NCBI RefSeq assembly: GCF_002994745.2
Contig: NC_037090.1
Span: forward strand, 1,178,001 to 1,242,000
Length of the DNA stretch: 64,000 nt
Source: Rosa chinensis
Taxonomy: Eukaryota; Streptophyta; Magnoliopsida; Rosales; Rosaceae
Direction of reading: 5' to 3'
Shown here: positions 23,301 to 35,165 of the stretch, in pieces
Layout: each line of letters begins with the position of its first letter
How positions within the stretch are numbered: position 1 is the first letter of the stretch
Notes under the pieces: model-generated
What the model was told of the DNA's origin: nothing
Seen by the model: only the letters and a program-made list of their open reading frames with translations
Database searches by the model: none
Program-made: the position numbers and the translations under genes

Positions 23301-26300
23301 AAATTAAGAATCAGTGTTCTCAGTTTTAGCATAAAATGAAGGGAATTCATAGAGGAAAACCCATTATGTAGTTCAAAGATTAAGGAAAATAAACCTGATG
23401 AGCCTTCAATTTTGATGAAAGGCTTGGAGGAATTCTCACAGGTTCTTCACCTTTCTCTCTCATAACATTCACTATATAACCAGCTGATGCATCACCCATG
23501 ACTTCAGCACTAACACCTTCAGATATATTCCCATTATAGCTAGCAGAGCACTTCAGTTTAGATTTGACAGAAAATTGTACTTGCAAGGACTTCAAACGCT
23601 CTTGACGTTCCTGAGAAGACGGTCATAAAAAATTAGCTCTATGCCTGAAGTGACAAAATCAACAAATACAAGAAGTACCTTTTCAATCGCAATTTTTCTT
23701 TTGGTCTCTTCTCCCAATTCGGTATCATCAATTATCCTTCGTATCTTCTTCTTTCTCTTCCTCTTAGAACTGATATTACAAATGTTAGAACCACTATAAA
23801 GCGAAAGGAACTAATGCTTAAGACAGACAGCTCACCCAATGGTTTGAAATGCAAACATTAAACATAAAGTCTAAAGAATAATGAATAAAAAGATGGCATT
23901 TTCAGCCCATTAGGTCCCAAGACTACACGTTGTCAATTCACTATCTACATGCATTCTCAAAGCATCTATGGAGCAGGGACCAGGCAAAATGAAAGGAATC
24001 CTATCGCAGAGAGAGAGAGAGAGAGAGTAGTGATGAATTCTAGAAAGACATTCAAAGAGGAGTATATTGATTTAATTAGACATCATCATAGTTATATGAA
24101 TATACCTGATAGCAACATCCACATCTGCATCTGAATCATCTGAATCACTATCAGAGCTAGAAACTATCAAATCTCCAGATCCCATTGCTTCCTCAAATTG
24201 TAACTTCAATGTCTGTATGAGACTTGGGCAACAGGAACAACACTGCCAGCCATCGGTCTGGGCCTTGGATAAGCATTCCTCTCCAATATTCCTCTTTATA
24301 CAAGTTGTACAAAATAACATCGTGCAAGATTTACAACTCAATAAATCATTGCTTTGCCCACACCACCCACAATAACACATGGAGCAATCAGAATCCTGCA
24401 CACCTTTGTACGTCAATAAAAGATCTAGCATTTATTTTCAAAAGTAAATAAATCAAATTAAAATATAAGAGCAAACTTCCTTTTCTCTTTTTCAGTTGAA
24501 CCATAAGAAATAAAAGTTAATGGAAAGCCATATTTCTTAGGTAACCCTTCTCTGATGAATACAGTCACAAAGTCTGAAGCCATAAACTATCATGAAGCAA
24601 TAGTTCATATTGCTGATTGGACAAACAAGACAAGAGCTGGTAATGAGCAACACATTCACCCTTGAGCTCTTTTCACCACACACCATGCAGGCATACATGT
24701 AGATAGATATGTAAACTATTATGAATGGATATATATGCGCGCGCACATACACACACAGATCTCCAGAGAGAGAGAGAGAGATCTAATATAAGATACACAG
24801 ACACACACATATCTCCAGAGAGAGAGAGAGAGAGAGAGAGGAATCTCTGATATAAGATATACAGACATTAGAAATGATAGTTTTGGTTGCCAGTAATCAG
24901 GTATTAGTCATAAAGCAAAGATCAGTAATTAAATTTCATGTATTCTATCACCGGGATTAACACACACAAAATTGCACAAACTGTTCAAATATAGTTCACA
25001 GAAAGCATACAAGTTACTGATACCCATACCTTGAAATGGATCATTTCTTCCAACAAGCACTTGCAATTTGCACAAATAATCACTTCCATAAGTGGATGTG
25101 AGCGCACTTCAGCAGAAAATTTATTACAAGCTGTGCAACGGAGCATCTTATTCAGACTATGTGATGTGAGACCATCATCTCCAGATCTGCAGATATTCTC
25201 TTTCACATAGGAATGATCCTCAGATTTTATCATGTTGCAGTCAAAAGTATCTTTCATTGAAGCTTCATCATCACTATCTATAATTATAGTTCGATTCCTC
25301 TTAATGTCAATGTTTAGTTCCTCGCTCTCATTCGGACGCTTGGACCCTCTGGCTTCAGTGGAATCAGGGGCCGGCGGAGCACCGTTACTCATTATGGCAG
25401 ACTTCAAATTTTGGCCTTCAACCTCATTATCTGTGTTACAAATGTTTTCACCATCTTCATCAATTTTCCCATTTGAGATACCAGTAGAAGAGTCAAGCAT
25501 TGAGAAAGACTGGCCCATGTTGCTTTGTATCACTTGATCAATTGGGGAAACTTCTTTCTGACTGACATCCTGATTCAACCACAAGAATATAATTAGCATT
25601 ACTGCATGTCAAGGGTATGCCAAAATGCAAGAATTATCTATGACTCAATCAACGGGGCAAGTATTTTCTGGCTACATATAGAATATAAAATTACATGTGT
25701 ACGCTTGTATGAAGTACACTTTTATAGAAGACCTTGCTATAAAAGATGGACTACAGAGAGAGAGAGACAGACAGACAGAGACAGAGATGATCTAAACTGC
25801 AAGTCAAAATACCAGAAGCAAGGAGTTTAACACATGTGCAGTATACCTGTTTACATCTCCTTTGATGTCTCCTCCGTTTCAAATGAACTTGAAGCTTCCT
25901 ATCAATGTTTGCGTCATCTTCTTCCTTAACCTTTAATAGACAGGTATAAAAAGAATGTTTGTGGTAGATGAAGAAAAATGTAAAGGACTAAGTATAACAT
26001 CAGTATAGGAGTAATTATCTAATGGTGAAAAAGATAAATCAAGCATATCATCATATCAGGCCTGATAGTCTGATACTAAAATGTCAATCAACTTTCTAGC
26101 TATATCTATAAGAAGGTCTAGCCTTAGACAGCAGTAAAAAGGTAATATGATATCACCAACTAATCTGATCAAAAGTTCGCATCCTTTCACGTTGACAAGA
26201 GACCAATAATCATGTTAACTCGTGGTGTAAGACATAACATAACTAAGCCTATTGAACCTTTTTCACTAAAGAATCTCATTTGTCACTTGTGGGGTCCGGT

Positions 26301-29300
26301 CCGCATTGTAATTCAATAATCCAAACCCTCTGTCGTCTGTGTCTTCATTCAAATTTCAAAAGATGATCATAACCAAATCAGAAGTCATTTCAACGTCTAG
26401 TTGTCATCAAAAGTCATGGTACTTTAAGTAAACTTTGAAAGATCATTTATGATAATCAAAGGTTAAATGGTGTTGTATTGGCAGATTCTTTTTGCTATGA
26501 TAATCCTTAAAATGGAGACTTAAAGTGAGGAGTGTTTAGAACACGCTGACTAACAGTGCGGGGTGGGACCCCAGTGCGTATCCCTCAGTGGAAGGGCTCT
26601 GGTATATATGCACACTTATATGCATATATCTTAAAAATAAATATATAAAATAAAAAAGAATTTTTTTAGTTAAAAGGGTGGAAAAGAGTACGCAAGGATG
26701 TTTTTAACATTACAACATCAATTATGAACAAGACTTACTTACCTTCCTATAACTTCTTTTCTGTTCTTCTGAGAGATTCAGTTCTCTTTCATTTGCAACA
26801 GCAGCTGCAACAAATGGATCACTAGAATTGCCATCAATGTCATCAATCTCCTCCACCTGGCAAAAGTATTGTCAAAAACTCATTGAAAGACCTAACTGAG
26901 TCAAAATTGAGCATCAGTAGCAGCGGGTAGCTTCTGGAGGAACTAGTATTATGTGACAAAAGCATCAAACTCAAGACAATTAAAACCATAAAAAAGGATT
27001 CTCTTAGTAGTGACCTTCAGACAGGACTTGTTTGAATCACTCACACATCAACACCATCATATAGTTCATTGAAGGACCTTTTCTTACCCTCATTTAGGCC
27101 TCGAATGGCGGATCTTTGAATTTCTTTTTCTTTATTTCTTTTTTATTTTCAGCAGAAAATACTATGCCATTTTAAAAATAAAAGTCATTGTAATTTGACC
27201 TCCCAGAAAAAAGGAAAAAGGAAGCACTAAAGATATGGCTGCTCCTTTTAATATATGTTTTGTCAGGACTATATGAAGAAAAGGGAAAACACCAAGACCG
27301 AGGACAAAAAGCTTGGATGCCACAAACCGAATGACAAACTCTAAGAATATTACTTATATAGTCAAGAAAAGGCATGGTTATGCTACATGATTAACTAACT
27401 TGCTAACATAAGATGCGTGTTTCAATATCCAAATTCCAAAACAACAGGTTTAAAATAAAAACTAAATAAATACTGCATTGCCATCTAAAACATCACCAAC
27501 ACTGGAGTACACTATTAGAATAGGAAATGAACATCAGGGTAAAAAAAAAAAAAAAAATCAATGGTGCATGGATTGATTAAACCTAGGTGAACTTATAACC
27601 CTTAATTTCAAGCATACTTATCTTGTGACAAGAGGGTAGTATACAGGAATTCCATAGAATAGGTAAACAGAAATATTAGTCACCTCATTGACTCCAGGGA
27701 ATTCAAGTCCCATCTCTGCAGCTTGGTGCGGTGTGCTAGCCAAGTAAACAGAAGCCCAGTGCTTGCTTCCAAATGAAGCGCTATCCTTAGTTGCACCGTC
27801 AGAAAATAATTTGTTGAGAGAACACCAATCAACCTCAGTTGTTGCAACATCCTTGCTCCCCTCTTCAGCTAGTTTTTTCTGCAGGAATCCACTAGCACCA
27901 TCCTCCAATAGTTTACCATGTTTCCTAAGTCCAGGAATACAGATTCATGTACCATCAACTTCATAGTTCATACATTGCCGAATCGACAATGCTAAAAGGG
28001 TGTAAGTGATGACTATACCTTCTTACAGGTCTGTGCGTTTGAAGATACTTCTCAGCATCAGCTCTTGACTCGGTAAATTCTCCACTCACCTGACTTCCTA
28101 CCCAGTGTATTCGTGTTTTCCAAGCTTCGGTGCAGCAACCATTAGGAGCCTGACTTTCAATCCACTTATAAAGGCTTGGTAGCTCAATGCCTGCCCCATC
28201 AAGTTGTTCCTAGTCAGAGAAAAATATAGATGAAAGTGAGCGGAAAAAAAATATTAATAAATAGAAACATGTTTCTTCGTAGTATTAAAGATTTAAAAGA
28301 AACAAGTATATTGAAGTCGTCAAACATGAGATGGGAAAATAGAGCACATCAACCAAACAGCAAAGTCCTACAACATCAAAGATAGCACTACCTACCAAAA
28401 TAGATGTTCCTCTAGTACAAAACTTAAGCATTTACAGGGGCTTATGTATTAAAATAAGATATTTAAAACTGTCAAACACATTTTCAAGTTTCAGATTTTT
28501 CAAGTTATGCAAACAAGCCAATCCAGTTCAACCAAAGAGTTTATGGAGATCAGATGTAAATTAGAGAAAAAGTACATATCTATAACTTGACATTTCCACA
28601 GCTTTCATATAAACATGTTTAGTTAATATCCCACAAAGTTGGAGGTTCTAAATCTTTATTTAGTACCCTCACTGGGTAAACAAATTTTTGACATGCTCTT
28701 ATGCACCGCATACTGTTACAAGTTTTAACCTTAACAAACATTAGAAACCAAATGTGAAGGAAAACTAGCAAAAACTGATATCCAGCTTGTATTCTAATGT
28801 AATGAGAAATGATAATATTTCTTTCTCCCCAATTTGTACTTTTAGTAAAAGTTTATCACATCAAAGTACATGCCAGCTCTGAAATGTATTACGAAGCAAA
28901 GATTTACTCAGAATTGAAGAAAGAAGCAGACCAACAAATGAGCACTCTCAGTCTCAAGCTCATCGAGCTCAGCTTTCCAGTCTTCTATTAAAGTAGCCAT
29001 TTCATCTGCAACAGCTGTTTCCAACTGTGACAAGGAGAACATGTTAAGCGAGATAAAGATAACGTACTCCACACTAAGAAATTTGAATTGAGCAGTACTA
29101 ACATCATTCCCGTGAAGAGTTTGTGCCAGCTCCTCTCTAACTTCAGTCTCCACTTTGGCAAGAGACTCCTTTTCAAGCGCTTCCTGAGCCTCTGCAGCCT
29201 AAATTGGGCATAGAACTAAATTACAAACATATATATAATCTTTTCTATATCTGTGTGTGTGAACATATGGTAAGTGGAAATCAATGCCAACAAATAATTT

Positions 29301-29661
29301 TTTTTTTTTTTAAATGATACCTTACTCTCAACCTCCAAAAATTCAGCAATCAGCTCCTCAATGTCTTTATCAGATAAAGGTTCCTGCATAATAACGATGA
29401 AACAGCATTATGTAATCGTAAAAGAGAGGCTTCATGTTTTTCCAATATCAGCCACGAAAACAGTCCCCAACTTAATTGAGAGAAAACAATACAGCCGAAA
29501 AAAGATTATCAAGATTCATAGCATGCCTCGAGATGCAAACCGTCATCTTGTCCAGATATCGATACTTCATCAACTTCTGAATCATCTATAAAAGAATCCA
29601 AATCACTACCACTAGAACCACCACTCTCCACATCTTCCACCACGTCATGGCTTTCTTCCAT
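17341..29661 (-). CDS. ATRX: ATRX-type SNF2 chromatin remodeller
   Basis: Twenty-five coding exons, 5' to 3': 29527-29661, 29321-29383, 29103-29198, 28932-29024, 28019-28209, 27684-27924, 26743-26856, 25847-25930, 25030-25569, 24106-24395, 23679-23769, 23395-23610, 22834-22953, 22467-22633, 22137-22278, 21801-21950, 21659-21714, 21263-21563, 20172-20298, 19907-19968, 19052-19278, 18707-18910, 18181-18259, 17842-18095, 17341-17728. They total 4431 nt, 1476 residues, close to plant ATRX (about 1480). The N-terminus is acidic, followed by coiled coil. An ADD-type zinc region (~475-590) has [27 protein letters not shown] and CCSCCPS. The ATPase has GLGKT (~755), DEAH (~870) and LTGSPLQNN. The helicase C lobe has [24 protein letters not shown] and YRSWRYGQTKP. 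Plant ATRX is a nuclear remodeller linked to histone H3.3 deposition. Two introns appear to use GC donors. Confidence 0.93.
20840..21025. mobile_element. MITE-like inverted-repeat element inside an ATRX intron
   Basis: GATGACCAAGGATTTTGTGG at about 20853 is mirrored by CACAAAATCCTTGGTCACC at about 20978. Less exact outer complements (GGTCACC, TGATCA) extend the arms. A second inner pair, CCAAGG and CCTTG around AAATTCC/GGATTTTATC, supports a ~185 bp fold-back structure. There is no coding capacity. It lies in the intron between coding exons 20172-20298 and 21263-21563. The terminal bases and target duplication are not certain, so no superfamily is assigned. Confidence 0.6.
24765..24842. repeat. 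(GA)n microsatellites in an ATRX intron
   Basis: Two GA runs (about 24766-24780 and 24817-24840) lie in a partly duplicated context (ATCTCCAGAGAGAGAGAG followed by TATAAGATA) with CA-rich spacers. This is an ordinary variable microsatellite. Confidence 0.8.
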
Positions 29662-29848
29662 TCTCTACACCAACACAAACAAACCCGAAAACAGTGAGCC
29701 TCAAACAAAACCGAACAGTATGCAAAATTTAGGAGCAAACCAAAAATGTGAACACAGCCACCTCAGTCAGTTTAACAAGTTGAAATCTTAAGGAGAAGTA
29801 AAGAAAGAGAGAAAAAAAGGCTTGCAACTCTACTCAAAAAATCCAATA

Positions 29849-30140
29849 GCAATGCTTCAAAACCTTATATGAAAATTCCAACCCTGAAAATCTTCTCAAG
29901 TTCTCTACTTTCTATGATCATCAATGTCGAAAACCTCGAATTCAACCTCAAAGATTATTACTCTAACCAAGAACAGGCATACATTTCAATCCAAAAACAA
30001 TGCTTCAAAACCTTATATGAAAATTTTCCCAAGTTCTCAACTTTCTATAATCACCAATGACCAAAACCTCGAATCCAAACTCAAAGATTATTACTTTAAG
30101 CAAGAACGGGCATACATTTCAATCCAAATTTCACTATGAA
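29849..30140. repeat. 148 bp tandem duplication just upstream of ATRX
   Basis: AATGCTTCAAAACCTTATAT occurs at 29851 and 29999. The following ~140 bases match with about a dozen differences and small indels, both ending CATACATTTCAATCCAAA. It sits 190-480 bp upstream of the ATRX start codon, so in the leader or proximal promoter. Confidence 0.85.
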
Positions 30141-31211
30141 TAAGAGTTGAACCAAAAGCTCGCGTCTTTTCGAATAGGGTTGGTGTGAGGACTAATACGG
30201 CGTCGTTCTGTGAGGGGACTAATCGGAGAAGAAGGACGGAAAGTGGGGGAGTGACTTACCGGAATAGCACACGGCGTCGTTTTCCCTCCTTGCTATTTTG
30301 GCTTCGTCTCTGTTTTTCTATTTTTGCAGAAATAGGTCTTGTTTTTGTTTAACTTGGTTTGAATTGAATGAGCTCGGAGCCCAAAACCAATAAAGGAATA
30401 TCCTAGACGTGAAAATTTTACCCTAAGTGAAGAAAAATTAGACTAACCGAATGAGGTAAAGAGTCCGGGTTTATGGGGCTTTTTCGCTTTTTTCTCTTGG
30501 TCGTGCTGCAAAGCCTTGGTTTTATGGAGGAGGGACTGGGTGCAGCGGTTTGACCATTAGGTTTGTGTGACCGTTCGATAATAGTTTTGATTGCGTTTCT
30601 GAGTGTTCGAGTATTACGGGTGTTTTTGGTATTTTGCTGATAAAATAATAAGGATCATATGACATTGAGTTTTGAAAATGAGTTGTTTGGGTGGCCGATA
30701 TTAAACCTTAGTTTAGGAGAGATTTTTATTATTGTGTTTTGACTATTGAGTTTGTCTTACCGTTCAATAATAGATTGTTATGTATGCAAGTATTCAAGTA
30801 TTTGGGTATTTTGGATATCTAGTGGACCAACCAGTATGGGTATGAAGTTTTGGAAAGAATGTGTTTGATCAGATCGAGTCATCGAGCAGCATGGCTACTC
30901 CAAGCTCCTTGCTTCTTCAACTATTCAATCCGACCTCCCTCTTCAACGACTTAGGAGGCTCTATGTGAGTATGTTTACAAACTGGCTTAAAGAACACGAA
31001 CTTACTACTCAAGCAAACACACTTTTTCTAATTTTGGAACTTTTTCACTTTTTCTTTTCGAGAGCAAACAAGATGAAGAAAAGTCTGTATTTTTTTTTTT
31101 TTTCTGAGAATTACTTAAAGACAGTAATTTTGCAAGTAAGCAAAAGTGAAAGCTGAAAACGTACTGTGGAACCCGTATATATTATACATGTTACAAATCA
31201 ATTTAGTTAAC
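30141..31211. other. ATRX promoter side and intergenic
   Basis: A GC-richer patch at 30170-30300 carries two ACGGCGTCGTT words (about 30198 and 30271). This is the likely ATRX promoter or transcription start region. The rest is AT-rich and no gene was recognised; the frame at 30965-31156 is not credible. Confidence 0.4.
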
Positions 31212-32353
31212 CTAGTATTCATCTTTCTTTCCCCAAGATTTGAGGAACAACAAAAAGATGAGCCCAAAAAACAAAGCTGCTGCCCCTCCCACAACAATTG
31301 CTAACGTTTTCCCGTTGCTATCTTTCTTGTCCTTCTGTTCTTCACCTGCATGCCAAAGAATAAGCATATCTCACATTAGGGTAATATTTTGTCACATATA
31401 CGCATATAGAGTAGCGCCCTAAAACGAACATGATTGATTTCATATTATAAAAGCTAGCTAATTAATCACATTCTAAACCCTCTGATTCATCTGTTGATTA
31501 TTATATAACACTAAACATACAAGATTATACCTATTTACTCGAAATGTGTCACCTCATCACTTTTGGTCTTTTGGATGCATGTGATTGATTTACCTGGGCC
31601 TGGGTGTGACTCATCATCTGGATGATAAGCAAAGCTCAAGAAGCACTCCGCCAAATAAATCTCACCGGAAACCGAACCACCACACTCTTCCTCAGCAATC
31701 TGCACCCCACTACTCACACACTCCCCACATTCACAACCCCCCAACCCTCCTTCACACTGAGCCATCACGTCCACTAACTCATACCTCGTCTTGAAAAACC
31801 CTTTACCACTCACCACACCATTCTCCAAAACCCCAAACGCTGCTCTCATCATCTCCTCGAACCCGCCCGGACCCCCATTGATGGATCCACCACCCTCGCC
31901 ACAACTCTTGTGCAGCAAACTTTCCTTGCTGGAGTCGTCAGTGTCGGTCCCCTCGAGCTTGTAGTGCATGTAGCACCCGTGGAGCTGAACCCTGGCCGCC
32001 ACGGACTCTCTGCACATCGTGTTGGAGATATCCGGAAGCGTGCTCACGCAGCTGTGACACTCTTGGTTAGTGATGTCTCCCCGGCATTGGTATACACCGG
32101 AGATCTCATCGTCGTCTGTTGATTCGGTGTGTTTGAAGAACTTGGACTGGTTTGAGTGGGCGGTCAGTTGTTGGAAAAGAGATCTGAGGGTTTGTGTGTG
32201 AGGACTAGTAGGAGTTGTGGTTGTGAATGTTTGGTTTGCACAGTTTTTGTACACTAATGAACTGTGATCGGAGATTGATATCACAGACGAGAGAAACAGG
32301 GCTGCGAAACAGAGAAACACTACATGAGAGAATGGTTTCGAGGTTGAATCCAT
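31212..32353 (-). CDS. Plasmodesmata-located protein (two DUF26/Gnk2 domains, TM)
   Basis: There are two exons, 31594-32353 and 31212-31345 (intron GTAAAT to GCAG), totalling 894 nt, 297 residues, normal for PDLPs. The start at 32353 is chosen because it opens directly on a signal peptide (FSHVVFLCFAALFLSSVIS); an upstream in-frame ATG at 32416 would add 21 residues in front of it. Two C-X8-C-X2-C DUF26 signatures are present, CRGDITNQECHSC and CEGGLGGCECGEC. The second exon encodes a charged spacer, a transmembrane helix (TLAIVVGGAAALFFGLIFLL) and a short cytoplasmic tail ending KKDEY. PDLPs sit in plasmodesmal plasma membrane and control callose and cell-to-cell traffic. There is no kinase domain, which separates it from cysteine-rich receptor kinases. 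Confidence 0.9.
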
Positions 32354-33908
32354 TTGGGGTTGATTTTGTTGGGGTCTGAAGACAATGCATGATATAAGTT
32401 GAGGCAAAAGAAACAAAGTGCATTTTCCGATTAGTGTTTATATTTTGTTGATGCTTATGGTTATTTTTTCCTACCGACCTGTATCTAACTTGAAGGAAAC
32501 TAGTATAAAAAAAAAATTCCTAAGAAAGTGCGCGCAAAGTTATCTATAGTTCTGTACCTATAAAACCCTGAACTAAGGCGCTGCAACTGCTTTGAATCAG
32601 CGTCAAAAGTTACTAAAACAAGGAGAAAGGTTTCTTATGGTTAGGTATTACCATTTTGAATTATGTAAGTTGGTCACACAAGTTACATAAAATGTGATAT
32701 TCTTGCGTGTGTTACTGTTTTTTGTAATTGGAAGATGTTTTTCTTTTAAACTGCCACTAAACTTGAGTTACAAGAGTAGTACAGAGTGAGTTGAATTATT
32801 TGCCCAAATTGTCAAGATAAAAAAGTATTTGGAACATCATATATAGTAAGGTTATAAACTATAATCATACAATAGTAAATAGATTGCGCGAACTAGCATA
32901 ATCAACCAAAATCACAAATGTTTGGAGTTACTTTCATTTTGTTATTGTTTTTTTCATTTTTTCGCGTGAGGGAGTTGTTTGCAAAGGAGGTAGGTGCTTA
33001 TATAAATTTGAAAAGTCCATGAAATCTATATCTAATTCCTAAGTTGGCCATGAGTGTGAATTTTAAGAAATTGATATTGATTCTAAAAAATCAGAAGCAT
33101 AATATAACAGTTTTTTGTTAGTTTACAAATCTAATCAAAATCTAGACACTCTAATTTGAGAAAGACGGGAAACAAAACAAAAATATTTCATGCGGTTAAA
33201 ACAAAATGCAACAGTGAATAGTAATACGTACTTTTTGTTATTAGTTACTGTGAACTTAGTACAGGAGAGAAACTTTAATTAGCTTATAATTTTTTGTTTT
33301 CCCTAATAACCAATGGAGTGAATTTTATTGATCAACCAAATTTTCATCTGACTGAGAGTAAAAAAAAAAAAAAAAAACCATTTTGTTAAGAGGGTTGGAC
33401 CTAATTCGCATTATAATTAACCACTAAGGTAAATTTTATTTAACAACCAAATTTACATCGATCCGACTGAGAGTCATAGCAAGCCAGCTAGGCCCTTTCT
33501 CTTCCTTCTTTGCCAACCCAATTTGTTATGAGAAGTTACGAACGGTGCTAAAAGCTTGATGTGTAACAACCTTCCCTAACACCACGGCTTCAATATAAGC
33601 CTCTGTCCACAAACCATTTCCAAGTGCCGCACATTCTCTCTTCATCTCAGCACCCGTCCCCGGCGGCCCGGTCACGACTACCTTCGGTCATCTACCACCG
33701 TAGTCATTGTCGTGATCGCGTTAGTATTCAAGTTCTCTATCTAAATCAATAATTCGTAATAGCATTTATTAATCCGTTCATAGTTTCATTGCTCATTGTT
33801 GTTACATCCAATACGTTGCATGCAACAACTGCATTTGTTCCTAATTGTGCTTGGCTGCTTGCGGCAGCAATTAATTATTCCCACTCATCCACCACCACCA
33901 ACACCACC
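32354..33908. other. Intergenic between two divergent genes
   Basis: AT-rich. An imperfect duplication of about 65 bp occurs around 33300-33365 and 33413-33478, sharing the words AATTTTATT, AACCAAATTT and GACTGAGAGT, separated by a poly-A run. A possible TATA box (CAATATAAGCC, about 33590) lies ahead of the C2-domain gene. No other gene was recognised. Confidence 0.5.
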
Positions 33909-35165
33909 ATGCCGAGGCTACCGCTTACGTCGGCGTTCCAGCTCCTCGAGATCAACCTGATCTCGGCGCAGGACATCGCGGCGGCGTCCAAGTCTATGCG
34001 GACTTTCGCCGTCGCGTGGGTCAACCCTAAGCGGAAGCTAACCACACGTGTGGACCAGAACGGCCACACCAACCCTACGTGGAACGAGAAGTTCGTCTTC
34101 CGCGTCGGCGAGGACTTCCTCAAAGACGACACCTCCAAGATCATGATCGAGATCTACGCCTCCGCGTGGCTCCGGGATGTCCTCATCGGCACTGCCGCTA
34201 TCGTCGTCAGTAATCTCCAAAACAACTCCAAGATGCGGTTCATGGCCATCCAGCTCCGGCGACCTTCCGGCCGGCCTCAGGGGATTCTCAACGTGGGACT
34301 GGGCCTTTTGGACAACACCATGCGTAGCATGCCGCTCTACAGCGAGCTTAGTGCCTCCGCCGTCGGATATTGGGATATCATGGACGCAAAAAGCAACAAA
34401 AAGTCGTCGAAAAACAATGACTCAAAAATGGACGATAAACTTCACGCCTTGTACAGATCGCAGAGTGAACGGACCACAAGTGATTACGGCTTTTCGAAGA
34501 GCAAGCCGGGGAGCTCTATATGCAATGCACGTAACAATTACACGAAGAAGCCTCCGGGTTCCATCTGCATTGGAAGTTCTATTGTGAATGGCTCGGAGGT
34601 TAGTTCTGCCACGAAAGATGAGACCCCTAGGAAAGGAGGGACGCCTAAGAAAGGTGGGACTCCTAAAAATGGGACAAAGGCCATTAACAACCCTAATGGC
34701 AATGGCTCCATGGTAAATGGTGGCTCCATGGTGAATGGGTCCTTATGCTCGGACGTGGGGCCGTCACCTTCTGTTGTGGCGGCCGCTATTGCAAAGGGAA
34801 TTTACCCTTTGCCGCATGGGGCATCGCACACAGAGTCAGGGAGCTCGTTGATGGACGAGTGGGCGGACGAAGACAGTGTGGAAGGGTTGAAGACCAAGAT
34901 TGAGAGGTGGCGCACCGAGTTGCCACCAGTGTATGACACCAAGAATTCGAATTTGAAGCTGATGCCATCGACGCATCGGAGCATCCACCCGAAGCCGAGG
35001 CGGAGGAGCCGGAGTAACCGCGCAGGGTTGTTCTCCTGCTTTGCATTAGGTTGCGAGATTTCTATATCTTGTGGTGGCAAAGGTAAGTCCAAGAAGAAGA
35101 GTAGTGGCAAAGTTCATCTTAGCCCATCTGAACTTACTTACGATGATGACTCGTACGTACGATAA
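33909..35165 (+). CDS. C2-domain protein, single exon
   Basis: 418 residues without introns. The ATG at 33909 is preferred over the in-frame ATG at 33789, because the domain starts immediately (PLTSAFQLLEINLISAQDI) and the extra 40 residues show no conserved feature. A plant C2 domain covers about residues 8-115, with FAVAWVNPKRKLTTRV, NPTWNEKFVFRV and IMIEIYASAW. Several of the aspartates that bind Ca2+ in classical C2 domains are absent, so calcium-independent lipid or protein binding is likely (inferred). The middle is low complexity, with a threefold TPKKGG-type repeat and an MVNGGS repeat. The C-terminus is basic and cysteine-containing (FSCFALGCEISISCGGKGK) and ends DDDSYVR. It resembles SRC2/BAP-like C2 proteins. 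The precise role is unknown. Confidence 0.85.
   Translation: MPRLPLTSAFQLLEINLISAQDIAAASKSMRTFAVAWVNPKRKLTTRVDQNGHTNPTWNEKFVFRVGEDFLKDDTSKIMIEIYASAWLRDVLIGTAAIVVSNLQNNSKMRFMAIQLRRPSGRPQGILNVGLGLLDNTMRSMPLYSELSASAVGYWDIMDAKSNKKSSKNNDSKMDDKLHALYRSQSERTTSDYGFSKSKPGSSICNARNNYTKKPPGSICIGSSIVNGSEVSSATKDETPRKGGTPKKGGTPKNGTKAINNPNGNGSMVNGGSMVNGSLCSDVGPSPSVVAAAIAKGIYPLPHGASHTESGSSLMDEWADEDSVEGLKTKIERWRTELPPVYDTKNSNLKLMPSTHRSIHPKPRRRSRSNRAGLFSCFALGCEISISCGGKGKSKKKSSGKVHLSPSELTYDDDSYVR

Noticed and set aside
24072..24431. Separate small zinc-finger gene ([15 protein letters not shown])
   Set aside because: It is one exon of ATRX and supplies the second half of the ADD region in frame.
25232..25537. 101-residue plus-strand frame
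   Set aside because: Antisense of an ATRX exon, whose minus-strand translation is the conserved one.
31535..31593. C-terminal end of the long PDLP frame (KSITCIQKTKSDEV)
   Set aside because: This is read-through into an intron. Splicing at 31594 to 31345 supplies the transmembrane helix expected for a PDLP.
33789..33908. Upstream in-frame extension of the C2 protein
   Set aside because: The domain starts right after the ATG at 33909. The extra 40 residues show no conserved or targeting feature, and the 120 bases look like leader.
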